This document shows, piece by piece, positions 44,383 to 54,803 of a DNA stretch of 64,000 nucleotides. Numbering within the stretch: the stretch's first letter is position 1; each line of letters opens with the position of its first letter. Source of the DNA: Lentilactobacillus otakiensis DSM 19908 = JCM 15040 (GTDB lineage Bacteria > Bacillota > Bacilli > Lactobacillales > Lactobacillaceae); the NCBI RefSeq assembly GCF_001434145.1, contig NZ_AZED01000020.1, positions 1,545 through 65,544 on the forward strand, read 5' to 3'. The position numbers and the translations under genes were made by a program. The notes under the pieces are model-generated. The model saw nothing but the letters and a program-made list of their open reading frames with translations. It was not told the DNA's origin and made no database searches.

Positions 44383-44440
44383 GAATGCACTGGGGGGGCC
44401 GAGGCAAAGAATTACTTTTGTCCGGCCTCTTTCTGCATTC
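44383..44440. repeat. GAGGC-family hairpin, reversed copy (E4)
   Basis: On the minus strand it reads AAAGAGGCCGGACAAAAGT, close to E1 and E3. On the plus strand GAATGCA (44383-44389) pairs with TGCATTC (44434-44440) around CCGAGGCAAAG/CTTTTGTCCGG. No U-run. It sits between the second aminotransferase and hisK, two bases after the stop. Confidence 0.6.
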
Positions 44441-44460
44441 AGGATTGGAGGATGGTAAAT

Positions 44461-45297
44461 TTGATCAAACGAGAAGGGCATTCCCACACGGAATTTTGTC
44501 CCCATGGAAGTGGCGAGGATGTTGAGTTGATGATTCAAAAGGCCATTAAATTGGGTTTCCAAGAATACAGCATTACTGAGCATGCGCCATTACCTGAGGG
44601 CTTCACAGATCTGTATGCCGGCAAACAAACCGGCCTCACCGAAGCTTCAATGGCTGCTTCGGATTTGGATGCCTATTTTACGAAAGCCAATCAGATGAAA
44701 GCCAAATATGCTGATCAAATTAAAATTAACATTGGTTTTGAGGTCGATTTCTTGCCTGATTTCGTGGATTGGACCCGTGATTTTCTCAATGAGTATGGCC
44801 CACAAACAACGGACAACATCCTGTCGGTCCACTTTATGAAGGGTAGAAACGATAAATTTTGGTGTGTTGATGATACCCTCGAAGATTTCCAAAAGGGATT
44901 ATTGAGTCACGCAAACAATTCGCAAATCCTTTATGAGAATTATTTCGAGGCAGTTTTGGCATCGGTCAACGCTGACCTTGGGGAATACACGCCGAATCGA
45001 ATTGGCCACATGACTCTGATCAAGAAGTTTCAGGATTATTTCGGGTTGGATCGTCATTTCTCTGCTGACAATTTACACAGAGTCGGTACCATTTTGAGTG
45101 CAATTTCCCAGCAGCACCGCGAATTGGATTTAAACGCTGCTGGACTATACAAACAGTACTGCAATGAACAATACCCAACTTATTCGATCATCAAAATGGC
45201 AAAGGAATTAAATATTCCATTCGTTTATGGCAGTGATGCCCATAGCATCGCGGATATCGGTAGGGGGTATAACGGACTGATTTCTTTGGTTGAATAA
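44461..45297 (+). CDS. hisK: histidinol-phosphatase (PHP family)
   Basis: 278 residues, polymerase-and-histidinol-phosphatase fold. The N-terminal metal motif HSHTEFCPHGSGE is diagnostic of the Gram-positive HisK/HisJ type. Further ligands lie in EYSITEHAPLP, GFEVDFLP, LSVHFM, RIGHMTLI and the terminal YGSDAHS. It hydrolyses histidinol phosphate to histidinol. TTG start with GGAGG ten bases upstream; an ATG inside the ribosome site is too close. It lies before, not after, the His T-box, so it escapes T-box control. Confidence 0.9.
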   Translation: MIKREGHSHTEFCPHGSGEDVELMIQKAIKLGFQEYSITEHAPLPEGFTDLYAGKQTGLTEASMAASDLDAYFTKANQMKAKYADQIKINIGFEVDFLPDFVDWTRDFLNEYGPQTTDNILSVHFMKGRNDKFWCVDDTLEDFQKGLLSHANNSQILYENYFEAVLASVNADLGEYTPNRIGHMTLIKKFQDYFGLDRHFSADNLHRVGTILSAISQQHRELDLNAAGLYKQYCNEQYPTYSIIKMAKELNIPFVYGSDAHSIADIGRGYNGLISLVE

Positions 45298-45302
45298 ACC
45301 CC

Positions 45303-45333
45303 TTGACAATCGATGAATTGATGATAGTATATT
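45303..45333 (+). promoter_or_regulatory. his operon promoter
   Basis: TTGACA (45303-45308) with overlapping -10 candidates TAGTAT (45325-45330, 16-bp spacer) and TATATT (45328-45333). It starts 6 bp after the hisK stop. Confidence 0.65.
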
Positions 45334-45644
45334 AAATTAAATACAGGAAAAGTTAATATAATAAAGTTTTGATTAGAAAGAGTAGTCGGTGGTAATTTTA
45401 AAGAGAGCTCTATTGCTGAGAAGGAGTAATTTACATCGGTGAACACACATCTATGAACTTACCGGTTGAACCAAGTAGGCCGGTGCGCATGTTTAGCGTT
45501 ATCAGGGTTACCGTATCTGTTATCAGAGGATGACTAGATATTGGCAACGTAAGGCCGGCTACTGTGAGGTGGCGGCAAATTGAGGTGGAACCACGACTTT
45601 AAGGCGTCCTCGAAGACTGAATACAGTTTTCGGGGACTTTTTTT
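45334..45644 (+). promoter_or_regulatory. T-box leader of the his operon (histidine)
   Basis: AGAAAGAGTAGTCGGTGG-type stem I opening. The specifier CAC at 45444-45446 is in GTGAACACACATCT and is read as histidine. The T-box core GAGGTGGAACCACGA is at 45582-45596, a variant of the consensus. The terminator stem is GTCCTCGAAGACTG/CAGTTTTCGGGGAC (45606-45637) with a run of seven or more T. It should raise operon transcription when tRNA-His is uncharged. Confidence 0.9.
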
Positions 45645-45666
45645 ATCGAAATAGGAAGTGACAGTT

Positions 45667-46824
45667 ATGAAAAACAAAAATTTACCAAGTGGTACTCGGG
45701 ATGAGTTTGGAACCGAAGCCGAGGTTAAAGAAACCATCCAAAACAAATTATTTAAAACATTTCGTCAACGCGGATTCAGAAAGTTAACTACTCCCGTTTT
45801 AGAATATTCAGATGTCTTCCAGCCGTTGAGCGCCGAAAATTATCGGCCTTATCAGCTATTGGATGAGCAGGGGGAACCGTTGGTGTTACGGCCGGATCTG
45901 ACCTTGCCGGTTGCCCGGGTCATGAGCACCACCGGAATTGAGCTGCCAGTCAAATGGTATTACGGCGGTGATGTTTTCCGGGTCAAGAAGCAACTGTCTG
46001 GGAGCTATAACCAATTGACCCAAGCCGGCATTGAAATTGTCGGCTATAAAGGCCTCAAAGCCGATTGGGAATGTTTGGAGGTTGCCTTGGCAGGGTGTCA
46101 GGACATGGCCATTAAAAATGTGACGATTGAATTGAGCCATGCAAAGTTTGTAGATACTTTGATTGAACAATTGGCCTTGCCTGAGCCCACCAAAGAAAGT
46201 CTGAAGCAAGCCTTGTTTGATAAAGATCTCAGTAAATACAATCAATTGTCAGAGCCGTTTGAACGGACACCATATTCCCGGTTCATTAGCGAGTGGCCTT
46301 GGCTGTTCGGCGATTTTGACAAAGTGATGGCAGTCGCTGCCACTTTACCTGAAATTAAGCCTCTCCAACCAATTATTGCGAATTTAAAAGCGACCGCAGC
46401 TTTTATTCACCAACTATTCCCGAAAGCAAACGTCACTCTCGATTTAAGTATTCCATCTCCACAGAGCTATTACACGGGCATGGCATTTCGCGGCTTCACC
46501 GACAAATCAGCCGGATACTTATTCAGCGGTGGGCGGTATGACGATCTGTTGACAAATTTTCAAAACGTCAAAACATCTGCTGTCGGGGTTGCGTTCGACG
46601 TCGACGCGCTGGTTGAACGAACCAATTTTCCAGATGACACCCCCACGGCACTGATCTTTTTCAATGCTGATCAGTGGGCGCAAGCAGAAGCAACTTTGGC
46701 AGAAGTGCCAAATTCAACCTTGTGTTTAACAGATAATTTTGAAGCCGCTCAGCAACTTGCAGCCAGTACGAACAGTCGGCTGATTGATTTAACAAAAGCA
46801 GGTGAAAAGAATGGAACGAATTAA
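45667..46824 (+). CDS. hisZ: ATP phosphoribosyltransferase regulatory subunit HisZ
   Basis: 385 residues, HisRS catalytic-domain paralogue. Motif-2-like VLRPDLTLPVARV and class-II-like segments are present, but the tRNA-binding C-terminal domain of HisRS is missing, as in HisZ. It forms the hetero-octamer with short HisG and carries histidine feedback. ATG at 45667 behind GGAAGTGA. Overlaps hisG by 14 bases. Confidence 0.92.
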   Translation: MKNKNLPSGTRDEFGTEAEVKETIQNKLFKTFRQRGFRKLTTPVLEYSDVFQPLSAENYRPYQLLDEQGEPLVLRPDLTLPVARVMSTTGIELPVKWYYGGDVFRVKKQLSGSYNQLTQAGIEIVGYKGLKADWECLEVALAGCQDMAIKNVTIELSHAKFVDTLIEQLALPEPTKESLKQALFDKDLSKYNQLSEPFERTPYSRFISEWPWLFGDFDKVMAVAATLPEIKPLQPIIANLKATAAFIHQLFPKANVTLDLSIPSPQSYYTGMAFRGFTDKSAGYLFSGGRYDDLLTNFQNVKTSAVGVAFDVDALVERTNFPDDTPTALIFFNADQWAQAEATLAEVPNSTLCLTDNFEAAQQLAASTNSRLIDLTKAGEKNGTN

Positions 46825-47464
46825 AATTGCTCTGACTAAGGGACGAACGGAAGACCAAGTTGTCCCGCTGCTGGAAGCGGCTGGGATTAATTGTGAAGGT
46901 CTTCGGAACAAGCAGCGCCGACTTATTTTCGATGAGGATCCTCGATATGAAATCATTTTGGTGAAAGGCCCTGACGTCTTGACTTATCTCAACAATGGTT
47001 CAGTCCAAATTGGTATTGTTGGCAGTGATATCTTAACTGAACAGGAAAATTTCCAATATGCAATGTTGGACTTGGATGTTGGCAGATGCAGGTTTGTCTT
47101 GGCATCCACCAAAGACTTCAACCCCCAAGCCCATCGACGGAAAATCATCGCCACCAAATATCCCAATATCACTAAACGGTATTTCAAAGGAATCGGTGAA
47201 GATGTTGAGATTATTAGAATAGAAGGTTCCGTTGAATTGGCGCCCTTGATTGGGTTGGCAGACGCAATTGTTGATATTGTCGAAACTGGCAATACCCTGC
47301 GAGAAAACAACTTGCAAATATTCGCCAAATTGCAGCCCGTCAACACCAAAGTGGTTGTTAACCGCCTGGCACTTAGGCAGTATCAGCCTCAGATTAAAGC
47401 ACTGATTGCCAGCCTCCAAAGAGCTGATCAGCAGATGGTTCAAGCAAAATTAATTAAGGAGTGA
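46811..47464 (+). CDS. hisG: ATP phosphoribosyltransferase, short form
   Basis: 217 residues, lacking the C-terminal ACT-like domain of long HisG; this form needs HisZ. Signatures: [48 protein letters not shown] (PRPP site). First step: ATP plus PRPP to PR-ATP. ATG preceded by AGGTG. Its stop lies within the ribosome-site region of hisB; in most lactobacillar operons hisD would stand between them. Confidence 0.94.
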   Translation: MERIKIALTKGRTEDQVVPLLEAAGINCEGLRNKQRRLIFDEDPRYEIILVKGPDVLTYLNNGSVQIGIVGSDILTEQENFQYAMLDLDVGRCRFVLASTKDFNPQAHRRKIIATKYPNITKRYFKGIGEDVEIIRIEGSVELAPLIGLADAIVDIVETGNTLRENNLQIFAKLQPVNTKVVVNRLALRQYQPQIKALIASLQRADQQMVQAKLIKE

Positions 47465-47469
47465 TCAAT

Positions 47470-48054
47470 GTGAGAACAGCAACTATTTCTCGTAACACCA
47501 ATGAAACGCAAATTGAATTAAGCCTTAATTTGGATGATTATTCAAAGATTCAAATTGATACCGGAATCGGCTTTTTCAATCATATGTTAGATGCATTTGC
47601 CAGACACGGCCGTTTCGGCTTGGTGGTTAAGGCAAAGGGAGATTTAGATGTTGATCCCCATCATACGACTGAGGACGTCGGTATTGCCTTGGGTTTGGCA
47701 CTCAAAGAAGCTTTGGGAGACAAAGCCGGCATCGAACGGTTTGGCTCTGCATTGATTCCGCTTGATGAAACCCTCAGCAGAGTGGTGATTGATTTATCCG
47801 GCCGCTCGTATCTCGTATTCAAGGCAGAGTTTGCCAACGATCATTTGGGTGGCTATGACACCGAAGTCACTGAAGATTTCTTTCAGGCCTTTGCATTTAA
47901 TGCAGAGATGAACCTGCATGCAGAAGTGTTGTATGGCAGAAATACCCATCACAAGATTGAAACTTTATTCAAAGCGTTAGGCAGATCGTTGAGAGCAGCA
48001 GTGACGATTAATCCTGAAATTAAGGGGATCCCGTCAACCAAGGGGGTTATCTAA
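47470..48054 (+). CDS. hisB: imidazoleglycerol-phosphate dehydratase
   Basis: 194 residues, monofunctional dehydratase. [16 protein letters not shown], the metal motif [14 protein letters not shown] and [20 protein letters not shown] are diagnostic. It dehydrates IGP to imidazole acetol phosphate. GTG at 47470 is chosen because AGGAGTG (inside the end of hisG) is spaced for it; a GTG three codons earlier is in frame but lies within that site. Confidence 0.94.
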   Translation: MRTATISRNTNETQIELSLNLDDYSKIQIDTGIGFFNHMLDAFARHGRFGLVVKAKGDLDVDPHHTTEDVGIALGLALKEALGDKAGIERFGSALIPLDETLSRVVIDLSGRSYLVFKAEFANDHLGGYDTEVTEDFFQAFAFNAEMNLHAEVLYGRNTHHKIETLFKALGRSLRAAVTINPEIKGIPSTKGVI

Positions 48055-48680
48055 TGATGATCATTATTGATTACGATACCGGCAACACCCGAAACGTGAA
48101 GAATGCACTGGATTTCTTGGGCGTTGAAAATCGGTTATCTGCGGATCCTGCAGAAATCTTAAACGCCGATGGCTTGATTTTACCTGGCGTCGGGGCGTTT
48201 AAAAAAGCAATGGACTCGTTGAACGAGCGGGGACTGGTTCCAGTCATTAAGCAGGCTGCCAATGCCGGCATTCCGATGTTAGGGATTTGTTTGGGGATGC
48301 AAATTCTCTTCGACAAAAGCTATGAGTTTGGCGAATCCACTGGGCTGGGACTGATTGCTGGCGAAGTGGTCCCAATCCCTGATAATTTGGGCGTCAAAGT
48401 GCCTCATATGGGTTGGAATCAGAACCGGTCACAACAGGCTGATCCATTGGCAGACGAGTTCAATAATCAATTCAGCTACTTTGTTCATTCTTACTATGTA
48501 AAGACAGCACCGGAAAATATTTTATCAGCAGTCAATTATGGCATTCAAATTCCCAGCATCGTGAGAAAAGACAACGTCATCGGCTTTCAATTTCATCCCG
48601 AAAAAAGTGGTGAGGTTGGGCTGAACGGTTTATCAAAGTTTAAGGAGATGGTTGAAAATGCAGATTATTCCCGCAATTGA
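48054..48680 (+). CDS. hisH: imidazole glycerol phosphate synthase, glutaminase subunit
   Basis: 208 residues, class I glutamine amidotransferase. Nucleophile Cys79 in MLGICLGMQ, PGVGAF oxyanion strand, and the His-x-Glu pair in FQFHPEKSGEVG. It supplies ammonia to HisF. TAATG overlap with hisB; two consecutive ATG codons, either may be used. Confidence 0.94.
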   Translation: MMIIIDYDTGNTRNVKNALDFLGVENRLSADPAEILNADGLILPGVGAFKKAMDSLNERGLVPVIKQAANAGIPMLGICLGMQILFDKSYEFGESTGLGLIAGEVVPIPDNLGVKVPHMGWNQNRSQQADPLADEFNNQFSYFVHSYYVKTAPENILSAVNYGIQIPSIVRKDNVIGFQFHPEKSGEVGLNGLSKFKEMVENADYSRN

Positions 48681-49386
48681 TTTGAAAAATCAGCAAAGTG
48701 TCCGCTTGTACCAAGGCGATTTTAAACAAACCACTGTGATTAGTGATTCCCCGTTAAAGCAAGCCTTGGCAATCAATCAAGCCGGGTTGGCAAACCTTCA
48801 TCTGGTTGACTTGGACGGTGCGAAGTCTGGCCGGCCAGTTAATCGGGCAATCATTGAACAGATTTGTGCGCAGACCGATCTCAAAGTTGAAGTTGGCGGC
48901 GGGATTCGCTCACTCTCGCAAATCAACACTTACTTAACTTCAGGGGTTAACCGCGTCATCTTAGGATCGGCAGCCTTAAATGATCCTAAATTAGTTCAGC
49001 AGGCCATTGAACAATTCGGTGCCGATCAGATTGTGGTTGGAATTGATGGCAAAAATGGCCAAGTGGCAGTTTCCGGCTGGCTCGAACAAAGTTCTGTTGA
49101 AATGAGCGAGTTAATGGCTTCGATGGTTGCGTTTAGTGTAAAGACCTTTATTGTGACCGACATTTCTCGGGACGGGACAATGACTGGGCCCAACACCACT
49201 CAGCTCAGTGAACTGCAATCACAATTTCCCAGTGCGACGGTGGTCGCGTCCGGTGGGATTCGTAACCTCTCCGATCTCAAGCAGCTCGAGCAGGCGGGCA
49301 TCAAGGCCGCAATCGTTGGTAAAGCCATGGCGACTGGTGACTTGCCGCTTCAAGTATTGGCGGAGGTGAATGCCAGTGTTAGCTAA
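48658..49386 (+). CDS. hisA: ProFAR isomerase HisA
   Basis: 242 residues, (beta/alpha)8 barrel. [19 protein letters not shown] with catalytic Asp, [22 protein letters not shown], and the second Asp in [13 protein letters not shown]. It isomerises ProFAR to PRFAR. ATG at 48658 after AAGGAGATGG. Overlaps hisH by 23 bases and hisF by 11. Confidence 0.94.
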   Translation: MQIIPAIDLKNQQSVRLYQGDFKQTTVISDSPLKQALAINQAGLANLHLVDLDGAKSGRPVNRAIIEQICAQTDLKVEVGGGIRSLSQINTYLTSGVNRVILGSAALNDPKLVQQAIEQFGADQIVVGIDGKNGQVAVSGWLEQSSVEMSELMASMVAFSVKTFIVTDISRDGTMTGPNTTQLSELQSQFPSATVVASGGIRNLSDLKQLEQAGIKAAIVGKAMATGDLPLQVLAEVNASVS

Positions 49387-50134
49387 GCGAATTATTCCGT
49401 GTTTGGATGTTGATCACGGCCGAGTCAAAAAGGGCGTTAATTTCGTGAATTTGCAAGACGTCGGTGATCCAACGGAAATTGCGGCAGCTTATCAAAAGCA
49501 GGGCGCAGATGAATTGGTTTTTCTAGATATTACAGCCACCAATGAAAAGCGAAAAGCAATTGTTGAAACGATTGAACAGGTTGCCAGTCAAGTCTTCATG
49601 CCGCTGACCGTTGGTGGTGGGATCCACAGTGTGGACGATATGCAACAGCTGCTTAAAGCTGGTGCAGATAAAACGGCCGTCAATTCAGCCGCTGTCAGCA
49701 ATCCCCGGCTAATTACCGAAGGAGCTGAAAAGTTTGGCGCTCAATGTGTTGTGTTGGCAATCGATGCAAAATGGAATCCTGACAGCCAACAATATGATGT
49801 TTATGTGAATGGCGGCCGGAAACGGACGAATTTGGATGCCATTAAATGGGCGCAAAGAGGCGTTGCACTTGGTGCCGGCGAGCTTTTAGTGACCAGTATG
49901 GATAAAGATGGGACCAAGAGCGGGTATGACATTGAACTGTACAAGCAGTTAACCAAGGCAGTGAATGTACCGGTGATCGCTTCTGGCGGCTGCGGCAAAC
50001 TTGCTGATTTTGTGGAAGTTTTCGATCAAGCCGACGTCGATGGTGCCTTGGCAGCATCAGTCTTTCACTTTGGTGAGCTGACAATCTCAGATGTTAAAAA
50101 TGACTTACGTAAAGATGGGGTGATTGTCCGATGA
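49376..50134 (+). CDS. hisF: imidazole glycerol phosphate synthase, cyclase subunit
   Basis: 252 residues, the standard HisF length from GTG 49376 ([19 protein letters not shown]). An ATG two codons earlier directly abuts GGAGGTGA and is less likely. Barrel motifs: [33 protein letters not shown] with catalytic Asp. It makes IGP and AICAR from PRFAR and ammonia. Overlaps hisI by 4 bases. Confidence 0.94.
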   Translation: MLAKRIIPCLDVDHGRVKKGVNFVNLQDVGDPTEIAAAYQKQGADELVFLDITATNEKRKAIVETIEQVASQVFMPLTVGGGIHSVDDMQQLLKAGADKTAVNSAAVSNPRLITEGAEKFGAQCVVLAIDAKWNPDSQQYDVYVNGGRKRTNLDAIKWAQRGVALGAGELLVTSMDKDGTKSGYDIELYKQLTKAVNVPVIASGGCGKLADFVEVFDQADVDGALAASVFHFGELTISDVKNDLRKDGVIVR

Positions 50135-50466
50135 AACCTGATTTTGAAAAATATTCAGATGGCCTGGTGCCAACGATTGTTATCGACGACAATACCAGAC
50201 AGGTTTTGATGATGGCCTATGTGAATGAAGAGAGTTTTAATTTGAGCATGAAGACCCGGCAAACCTGGTTTTGGTCCCGGAGCCGCCAAGAATTGTGGCA
50301 CAAGGGCGCAACCAGCGGCAACACGCAGGCAATCGTTTCAATTGATATCGATTGCGATGAAGATACTTTATTAATGAAGGTAATTCCAGCAGGGCCAGCT
50401 TGTCACACCGGTCATACCAGCTGCTTTTACCGGACAATTTTACCTGAACAAGCCAAGGAGGAATAG
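50131..50466 (+). CDS. hisI: phosphoribosyl-AMP cyclohydrolase
   Basis: 111 residues. The metal-binding site is visible as [12 protein letters not shown] (DCD) with later [12 protein letters not shown] cysteines and the WHKGATSGN segment. Third step of the pathway. Monofunctional: HisE is a separate gene three bases downstream. ATGA overlap with hisF. Confidence 0.95.
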   Translation: MKPDFEKYSDGLVPTIVIDDNTRQVLMMAYVNEESFNLSMKTRQTWFWSRSRQELWHKGATSGNTQAIVSIDIDCDEDTLLMKVIPAGPACHTGHTSCFYRTILPEQAKEE

Positions 50467-50469
50467 TTT

Positions 50470-50790
50470 ATGCAAGATTTAGATGAACTTTACAAATTAA
50501 TTTTGGAACGGAAAAACAACCCGGAAAAAGGCTCCTACACCGATTACTTATTTACCAAAGGGCTCGACAAAATTTTGAAGAAAGTCGGCGAGGAAGCGAC
50601 TGAAGTTGTCGTGGCCGCTAAGAACCCTTCTGACCCGGACTTTATTTTGGAGGTTGCCGATCTTGCCTACCACGTTGAAGTTCTGATGGCTGAACGTGGG
50701 ATTACCCCGGATCAAATCAAAAAAGAACTTGCCAGCCGTGAAGGCAAGCAAAGTATCACAAAGGATCGCAAACAAATTAAGGAGTGGTAG
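50470..50790 (+). CDS. hisE: phosphoribosyl-ATP pyrophosphatase
   Basis: 106 residues, MazG-like all-helical fold. [20 protein letters not shown], then the metal motif [11 protein letters not shown] and [17 protein letters not shown]. Second step: PR-ATP to PR-AMP. AAGGAGGAA site. The hisC ribosome site lies within its last codons. Confidence 0.94.
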   Translation: MQDLDELYKLILERKNNPEKGSYTDYLFTKGLDKILKKVGEEATEVVVAAKNPSDPDFILEVADLAYHVEVLMAERGITPDQIKKELASREGKQSITKDRKQIKEW

Positions 50791-50792
50791 GA

Positions 50793-51872
50793 ATGGTCAA
50801 AGAAGCCGTCAAACACTTGGATCCGTACGTGCCTGAGTTAACTTTGGAGCAGATGAAAAAGCAAAAGGGCCTCGATAAATTGGTTCGGATGTCCGCAAAT
50901 GAAAACGCCTATGGGACTTCTCCGGACGTTGCCAAAGCTCTGGACAAGTGGCATTATGCTGATTCAAATTTATATCCGGACAGCAATGCAGACGAGTTGC
51001 GGGAAATCATTGCCACTCAGTTCGATATCAAAGCTGACAAATTGATCTTTGGAAATGGGCTGGATGAAATTATTGAACTGCTGTCACGGGTGATTCTCGA
51101 GCCTGGGGATGAAGTCTTGGATCCTGCCCCAACCTTTTCCGAATATGCGTTGCATGCTGAAATTGAAGGGGCCAAAATTCGATCAGTCGGCTTGGATGAG
51201 TCCGGCCGCATTGATTTAAAAGCGATGACCCGCGCAATTAGTTCAAAAACTAAAATGATTTGGATCTGCAATCCCAACAATCCAACCGGCACGTTCTTGG
51301 AAGCCAGCGCCATTCGCTCCTTCGTGGCTGACGTTCCCGAATCAATCACGGTGATTGTCGACGAAGCCTACATTGACTTCACAGGCGGCATTCATGATTC
51401 TGTCATTGGACTGACCAAAGAATTTAAGAACCTGGTGGTCTTACGAACATTTTCCAAAGCCTATGGTCTGGCTAATTTCCGGGTGGGTTTTGCGGTCTGC
51501 TCAGAACCGTTAATCGGTTACTTACAGGCGGTTCGATTGCCCTACAACCTGAGTACATTTGCTGAAGTTGCGGCAACAGCGGCCTTCAAAGACCAATCAT
51601 TTGTCAACCAGACAGTGACCAAGATTATTGACGAACGGAAAAAATGGGAGCATTTCCTGATCAAATCCGGCTTACCATTTTATGATTCTGCAACGAATTT
51701 TATTTTCTTTCAGGTAAAGGGTGGCGATGCAGATGCGCTTCATGAATATTTGTTGGAAAACGGTTATCTACTTCGGAACGGTTTACGCAAGGACTGGCTG
51801 CGAGTTACCATCGGCAAGCCGGAAGACAATCAAGCGGTCCAAAAATTAATCACAGCCTTTCTGGCCAAATAA
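50793..51872 (+). CDS. hisC: histidinol-phosphate aminotransferase
   Basis: 359 residues, class I/II PLP enzyme. RMSANENAYGTSP at the start, PNNPTGTFL, VDEAYIDF and the PLP lysine in RTFSKAYGLANFRVGF. It makes histidinol phosphate from imidazole acetol phosphate. ATG at 50793 after AAGGAGTGGTAG. Last gene of the operon here; in several lactobacilli it is first. The next step, histidinol-phosphatase, is hisK at 44461; the final enzyme HisD is not in the window. Confidence 0.93.
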   Translation: MVKEAVKHLDPYVPELTLEQMKKQKGLDKLVRMSANENAYGTSPDVAKALDKWHYADSNLYPDSNADELREIIATQFDIKADKLIFGNGLDEIIELLSRVILEPGDEVLDPAPTFSEYALHAEIEGAKIRSVGLDESGRIDLKAMTRAISSKTKMIWICNPNNPTGTFLEASAIRSFVADVPESITVIVDEAYIDFTGGIHDSVIGLTKEFKNLVVLRTFSKAYGLANFRVGFAVCSEPLIGYLQAVRLPYNLSTFAEVAATAAFKDQSFVNQTVTKIIDERKKWEHFLIKSGLPFYDSATNFIFFQVKGGDADALHEYLLENGYLLRNGLRKDWLRVTIGKPEDNQAVQKLITAFLAK

Positions 51873-51885
51873 TTTACTTACAAAA

Positions 51886-51922
51886 AGTAGCATTCGTTTC
51901 GAGAATGAGTTACTATTGGTTT
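51886..51922 (+). terminator. weak hairpin after hisC
   Basis: AGTAGCATTC with GAATGAGTTACT, loop GTTTCGA, two mismatches, then TATTGGTTTT. Possible terminator of the his operon; the lack of a good T-run makes this uncertain. Confidence 0.3.
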
Positions 51923-51971
51923 TACTGGAAATTACGACCTTCAACTCGTGGATTCTCCAGAATCTAATTGA

Positions 51972-53111
<1,140 letters not shown>

Positions 53112-53120
53112 AAATGTCAA

Positions 53121-53162
53121 AGAGGCTGGGACAAAAGTGTTAACTTTTGTTTCAGTTTTTTT
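53121..53162 (+). terminator. mnmA terminator, GAGGCTGGGACAAAA family (E3)
   Basis: AGAGGCTGGGACAAAAGT pairs with ACTTTTGTTTCAG around GTTA/GT, then seven or more T. Same left arm as E1 (20852). Confidence 0.85.
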
Positions 53163-53215
53163 GTGATTTCAAAGTTACTGAGGAAAAATGTGCTCAAACC
53201 GGCTGATTCCGGCCA

Positions 53216-53272
53216 TTTAAAGGAATAAACCAACCATTCCAGAACCGGGAATAATTGGCTTATTCCTTTAAA
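53216..53272. repeat. long inverted repeat between mnmA and the phosphatase gene
   Basis: TTTAAAGGAATAAACCAA (53216-53233) against TTGGCTTATTCCTTTAAA (53255-53272): 18 bases with one mismatch, and an inner ATTCC/GGAAT pair. There is no T-run, so not a terminator. Flanked by GGCTGATTCCGGCC. Function unknown. Confidence 0.55.
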
Positions 53273-53370
53273 TTCTGGGATCAAAACGCCTTTTTTTACA
53301 CTCTTTTTGAAATCAATCCGTTTTCCTGTCATAATGTAAGAAGCTAAAAATCCTTTTGGAGGAATGCAAT

Positions 53371-54027
53371 TTGACTAAGTTGTACTTTGTTCGGCACGGT
53401 AAAACTGAATGGAATCTCGAAAGCCGCTATCAAGGTGCTGGCGGTGATTCACCGTTACTTCCCCAAAGCTATGATGAAATGGATTTGTTGGGTAAACATT
53501 TCCAGAAGGTCCCGTTTGCCCACATTTATGCCAGTCCCATCAAACGCGCACGGGTAACGGCTGCCCGAATCAACCGCAAACTCAAGAAGCACCCTAAAGT
53601 ATCCTTACTTTCCCGGCTTGAAGAGTTCCACCTGGGAAAAATGGAAGGGCAGAAGTTTGCCGATGTTGAGCAGCAATATCCAGAGGAGTTTGAAGACTTT
53701 CGCAACCACCCGGATTTGTATGATCCCAAAGCTATCGGCGGCGAAAGTTACCAAGAGGTCATTGACCGGATGACGCCGGCAATTACGGCAATTGTTAAGG
53801 CGTATCCAGACGATAATATTATGATTGTCAGTCATGGGGCCGCATTGAACGCCGAAATGAACGCGTTGCTTGGTGTACCGTTAGCTGATTTACGGAAACG
53901 GGGCGGCTTGGCGAATACCAGTACGACAATTTTGGAAAGTAACGACGGGGGCCAATCCTATCAATTAATTGACTGGAACGATACCAGTTATTTGAACAGA
54001 AAAATAGACCCGACAGATTTGGTATAG
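53371..54027 (+). CDS. histidine phosphatase (phosphoglycerate-mutase-like) protein
   Basis: 218 residues. LYFVRHGKTEWN carries the phospho-histidine, followed by the Arg in ASPIKRARVTA, the Glu in EEFHLGKMEGQ, and the second His in MIVSHGAALNAEMNALL. This is the broad-specificity phosphatase group, not a glycolytic mutase. TTG at 53371 follows GGAGG; a TTG before that site is discarded. It lies with the TPR and recD2 genes in the common lactobacillar order after mnmA. Confidence 0.87.
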   Translation: MTKLYFVRHGKTEWNLESRYQGAGGDSPLLPQSYDEMDLLGKHFQKVPFAHIYASPIKRARVTAARINRKLKKHPKVSLLSRLEEFHLGKMEGQKFADVEQQYPEEFEDFRNHPDLYDPKAIGGESYQEVIDRMTPAITAIVKAYPDDNIMIVSHGAALNAEMNALLGVPLADLRKRGGLANTSTTILESNDGGQSYQLIDWNDTSYLNRKIDPTDLV

Positions 54028-54035
54028 GTGACAAT

Positions 54036-54776
54036 ATGGCAAATAATTCTGATAAAATCAAAAAACTACAAGCAAAAAATCAAGAGAATCAACGTAAATA
54101 TACTAAGAAGCGCGAAGCTGAGGAAGCCAAGGCAAAAGTTGCGATTCACAAATTGGTTGAAAAAGTCGATCGTGAACCCAACAACTATCACAATTACTAT
54201 GACCTGGCGACCTTTTTGGTGGAAGCCAAAGATTATGAACAAGCTGAGGAGCTTTTGATGAAGGCCCTGGGCTTATTCGACAAGTCTTCCCAAGACGTTA
54301 AAGACACCTTGAAGTTCGGACTCGGCAACGTTTATTATGCCGCTGCCGAATATGACAAAGCCATCAAGATTTTCCAAGAGATCGATGACAAAAAGCTCCA
54401 AGCCGAATCGTATCTGATGCTGGCCCAAAGTTATATGGCAAAAGGTGATAACAAACGCGCGATGGTCTTTGCGTTGTCTGCTCAAAGTTCGCGGCATGAT
54501 GATCCCGATGTAAACCAAATGATTGGTGACAATCTGTTGGCATTGGGTAATTTTGAGCAAGCAGGTGAGTTTTACGATATTGTGTTAAAAAACCAGCCAG
54601 AAAATGGCAAAGCCAACTTTAACCGCGGCTTGGTTGCTATGGTCAATGGTGAAAATTTTGCAAACTACTTTGCAAAAGCCAAGCACGATGACCCCGCTTA
54701 TTTTGAAAAGGGCCAGCAAAAATTGAAAGATATTGAAAAAGTCATTCAAATCAATAAAGATAAACCGAAAAAGTAA
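54036..54776 (+). CDS. tetratricopeptide repeat protein
   Basis: 246 residues, soluble. A charged N-terminal helix (1-45) is followed by about five TPR units (YYDLATFLVEAKDYEQAEEL, FGLGNVYYAAAEYDKAIKIF, AQSYMAKGDNKRAMVFALSA, GDNLLALGNFEQAGEFYD and others). Such proteins are scaffolds; no partner can be named. Eight nt after the phosphatase, 27 nt before recD2. Confidence 0.9.
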   Translation: MANNSDKIKKLQAKNQENQRKYTKKREAEEAKAKVAIHKLVEKVDREPNNYHNYYDLATFLVEAKDYEQAEELLMKALGLFDKSSQDVKDTLKFGLGNVYYAAAEYDKAIKIFQEIDDKKLQAESYLMLAQSYMAKGDNKRAMVFALSAQSSRHDDPDVNQMIGDNLLALGNFEQAGEFYDIVLKNQPENGKANFNRGLVAMVNGENFANYFAKAKHDDPAYFEKGQQKLKDIEKVIQINKDKPKK

Positions 54777-54803
54777 CTAACAGAATGTGTAAGGAGGACC
54801 GTC

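Noticed and set aside
45658-45666. GTG start for hisZ nine bases upstream
   Set aside because: It overlaps the GGAAGTGA ribosome site; ATG 45667 is properly spaced.
47440-47480. A decayed hisD between hisG and hisB
   Set aside because: The two genes touch; there is no room for a remnant, so this is a clean absence, not a pseudogene.
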